Positions 61,943 to 64,000 of a stretch of DNA of 64,000 bases are shown here, piece by piece. This DNA is from Spirochaetia bacterium (GTDB taxonomy: Bacteria > Spirochaetota > Spirochaetia > Treponematales > Treponemataceae): the NCBI GenBank assembly GCA_900769975.1, contig CAAGIR010000290.1, positions 28,436 through 92,435 on the forward strand, in the 5' to 3' direction. Below the pieces are notes generated by a model. It saw nothing but the letters and a program-made list of their open reading frames with translations, was not told where the DNA came from and made no database searches. The position numbers and the translations under genes were made by a program. How positions within the stretch are numbered: the first letter of the stretch is position 1; each line of letters begins with the position of its first letter.

Positions 61943-63823
61943 ATGTTAAACGGTTATAAAATTTTAGTTTATTGTACTTCTAAAATTCACGATAACAATT
62001 TTAATTATTTTATTTCCGCTATTAATGATGATTTAATTCTTCATGGCTGGAGAATTATGATTTTTTCTACTTTTACTGATTTATTTTATAATACAAAAAG
62101 TACTTCTAGCGAAGCAAAAATTTTTGATTTAATCAATTATGATATTGCTGATGCACTTTTTCTTTCTGATGAAAAACTTTTAAATTCCAATATTAAAGAC
62201 GACATTCTGCAAAAGGCAAAGGCTCACAATATTCCGACTTTTATTTTTGGTGGCAACAATCCTGATTCTTTCAATATCTGGTTTAATCAAAAACTGGGTA
62301 TTCGTAAGATTGTTACTCATTTAATTCAGCAGCACCACATTCACAATTTTCATTTTATTTGCGGCAGAAGTGACAGTGAACATTCTAAACTCAGGCTGGA
62401 ATCTTTTAAGGAAGTTTTAAAAGAAAACAACATTCCTCTTGATGAATCACAGATTAGTTATGGTGATTTCTGGGATGTACCGACTAAAAAAATTGTCCAG
62501 CAGATTATTGATGATAACAAATTGCCTGAAGCGTTCGTGTGTGCTAACGATGCGATGGCATTGGCAACTATTTCTGTTTTGAAACGAAACGGTTATAAAT
62601 GTCCGCGTGATGTAATTGTTACTGGTTTTGATGGTGCTGATGACATTTATTATTCTGTTCCTAAACTCACGACTGCAATGTGTAACTTTCAACTGCTGGG
62701 TTACGAAGTGGCAAAGTTTATTCTTGAAGTTACGGGTAGCAAAAAAGAAATCAAACCTTTTACAAAATATATTGAACCTACTTTGTTTATTTCTGAATCG
62801 TGCGGTTGTTCTGTAAATACGAATGCTAATCCGAATTTTTCTAGCGAATTTATTTTAAATCTGCATAATTATTACAATTTGTATTGTGAAGAAGAAATAA
62901 CTTTCAGTCAGCTGTCTTTTTCCATTCAAAGCTGTAAATCTTATGATGAAATTTCTGAAAAACTTCATTCTTCCAACCTTTACAATGTAATGTGTCTTTT
63001 AAAAACTGAATGTATTTCTAAAGAAAACAGTCCGAATGTTTCGCTTTCTGATTCTTCTTTTGGCGATTCTATGTATGTTCTTTTTGATTCTGAATGTCGT
63101 GAAAATGAAAAGAAAATTATAAAAACACAAGATCTTGTTCCTCAGATTGATTATTTGTTCAACATCAAAAAACCGATTATTTTTATTCCTTTAATTCATG
63201 TGGAACTGCCGATTGGCTACCTGGTTTTTTGTTTTTATGATTACAGTAAAGAAAATTTCAACAGGACGACTCAGATTCCTACCTGGATTAGTAATGCTAT
63301 TTTTGGTTTCAGGTCTTTGCAATATCAGCAATTTTTGCAAAACAGAATTGAAAAAATGTACAGCCTGGATGCGTTAACTGGTCTTTACAATCGTACTGCT
63401 TTTTTGAAAATGTTTGATGGTATTGTTAATAGTCCTTCTTTTACTGAACTTTCGCTTGTTATGTGCGATTTGGATAACCTCAAAACGATTAATGATTCTT
63501 TTGGTCATAGCGAAGGTGATAATGCTATCAAGACGGTGGCAAATGCTTTTCTGTCTTCTTTTCCTGACGGGATTTTTTGTCGTTATGGTGGTGATGAATT
63601 TTTGGGCATTTTTACAAAAAAAGTTTCTTACGAAGATATTGAAAGTAAAATTTCTTCTTTTTTGTCTGATTATAATAAATCGTCTGGCAAAGAATACAAG
63701 GTTGCTGTGAGTATTGGTGTGTACAATTCTTGTGAAAAAAATTTTTCTACTTTATTGTCGCATGCCGACAAATTAATGTATAAAAATAAATCCACCAAAA
63801 AGAAAAAAAGCGTTTTGCGATAA
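61943..63823 (+). CDS. LacI-type sugar-binding-like domain fused to GGDEF (diguanylate cyclase)
   Basis: A 626-aa protein without signal peptide or membrane helix. Residues ~5-290 read as a periplasmic-binding-protein-like fold of the LacI/GalR sort (FVCANDAMALATISVLKRNGY, VIVTGFDGADD), without the usual N-terminal HTH. Residues ~300-455 are a linking GAF-like or helical region. Residues ~465-620 are a GGDEF domain with intact GGDEF (549-553). The inhibitory RxxD site upstream is absent (SFPD). It would make c-di-GMP in response to a cytoplasmic ligand, perhaps a sugar. It starts 3 bp after prfA. Confidence 0.85.
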   Translation: MLNGYKILVYCTSKIHDNNFNYFISAINDDLILHGWRIMIFSTFTDLFYNTKSTSSEAKIFDLINYDIADALFLSDEKLLNSNIKDDILQKAKAHNIPTFIFGGNNPDSFNIWFNQKLGIRKIVTHLIQQHHIHNFHFICGRSDSEHSKLRLESFKEVLKENNIPLDESQISYGDFWDVPTKKIVQQIIDDNKLPEAFVCANDAMALATISVLKRNGYKCPRDVIVTGFDGADDIYYSVPKLTTAMCNFQLLGYEVAKFILEVTGSKKEIKPFTKYIEPTLFISESCGCSVNTNANPNFSSEFILNLHNYYNLYCEEEITFSQLSFSIQSCKSYDEISEKLHSSNLYNVMCLLKTECISKENSPNVSLSDSSFGDSMYVLFDSECRENEKKIIKTQDLVPQIDYLFNIKKPIIFIPLIHVELPIGYLVFCFYDYSKENFNRTTQIPTWISNAIFGFRSLQYQQFLQNRIEKMYSLDALTGLYNRTAFLKMFDGIVNSPSFTELSLVMCDLDNLKTINDSFGHSEGDNAIKTVANAFLSSFPDGIFCRYGGDEFLGIFTKKVSYEDIESKISSFLSDYNKSSGKEYKVAVSIGVYNSCEKNFSTLLSHADKLMYKNKSTKKKKSVLR

Positions 63824-64000
63824 CGCGAACGCAATTGCAATCCTCGAAAGTTGAAACTTTCTGCGGTGTGCAATTTTAAAGACGTTTAAATCAAATGGCT
63901 GAAATTGCGCCATTTGATCTAACTTAGAGTTTCTAAAGAAACTCTTTTATTGGACTGTTCGCGATAACGCGAACGCAATTGCAATCCTCGAAAGTTGAAA
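63817..64000. repeat. Hairpin-rich repeat with 144-bp period (second copy cut by window end)
   Basis: Two identical 40-bp blocks (63817-63856 and 63961-64000) start 144 bp apart. Between and within them are GAAAGT/ACTTTC (63846-63861), TCAAATGGC/GCCATTTGA (63891-63917) and GTTCGCG-ATAA-CGCGAAC (63957-63974). The first copy supplies the TAA stop of the GGDEF gene. Confidence 0.75.
63926..63945 (+). terminator. Terminator after the GGDEF gene
   Basis: Perfect 8-bp stem AGAGTTTC/GAAACTCT with TAAA loop, followed by TTTATT. It is part of the 144-bp repeat. Confidence 0.7.

Noticed and set aside
63817..64000. Integron attC sites (known from T. denticola)
   Set aside because: Hairpins are present but I cannot find the paired core sites expected of attC, and no integron integrase or cassette series is visible in the window.

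Overview
The window is AT-rich spirochaete DNA, most likely from a gut or rumen Treponema. The evidence is the spirochaete-style lipoproteins (loose lipoboxes), two methyl-accepting chemotaxis proteins, a BMP/PnrA-like nucleoside-binding lipoprotein with its ABC transporter, a TPR lipoprotein, a GH5 endo-glucanase lipoprotein, and a poly-G tract at the start of an exporter gene. The species cannot be fixed from the sequence alone.

Positions 1 to about 38.6 kb are the right-hand part of an integrative conjugative element (or integrated conjugative plasmid); its left end lies outside the window. It encodes a full MPF-T (Trb/VirB) secretion core in two minus-strand blocks: trbL-trbJ-trbE-trbD-trbC-trbB-[RHH protein]-virD4 (6.9-16.8 kb) and trbF-trbG-trbI (25-28.1 kb). 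It also carries a MOB-P-type relaxase, topoisomerase III, an ArdC-like protein, a polyvalent protein with a zincin motif, an orphan C5 methyltransferase, and a zeta-toxin locus. Cargo includes a PilZ protein, a protein joining two HTH-like repeats to a MazF-fold domain without the usual catalytic residues, and a 1937-aa lipoprotein built from Ig-like (BIG_2-type) repeats. No integrase is visible. The right edge carries an ISNCY/IS1202-like DDE transposase inside recognisable terminal inverted repeats (37109-38598).

The element appears to have its own regulatory code. A 15-bp TTGTA-N5-TACAA site lies at four minus-strand promoters (ardC-like, virD4, trbF and the 34.6-kb operon). Three operons share a GCCTGCCCAA box just before the Shine-Dalgarno. 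An 18-bp palindrome, GAGCGAAACGTTTCGCTC, recurs between 24.9 and 37.2 kb, both in front of genes and inside coding sequence. The ArdC-like leader can hide its Shine-Dalgarno in a perfect 10-bp stem.

From 38.8 kb onward the DNA looks chromosomal: MCP; nucleoside-binding lipoprotein plus ABC transporter with tandem operators; second MCP; polysaccharide export protein with a G10 tract; XRE regulator; GH5 cellulase; NFACT (RqcH-like) protein; tRNA-Pro and tRNA-Asp; GntR regulator; periplasmic protein; TPR lipoprotein; TraB-family protein; small membrane proteins; HAD phosphatase; prfA; and a sugar-binding-like/GGDEF diguanylate cyclase. Three loci here share an AGGGACAGACC repeat core. The window ends in a hairpin-rich 144-bp-period repeat.
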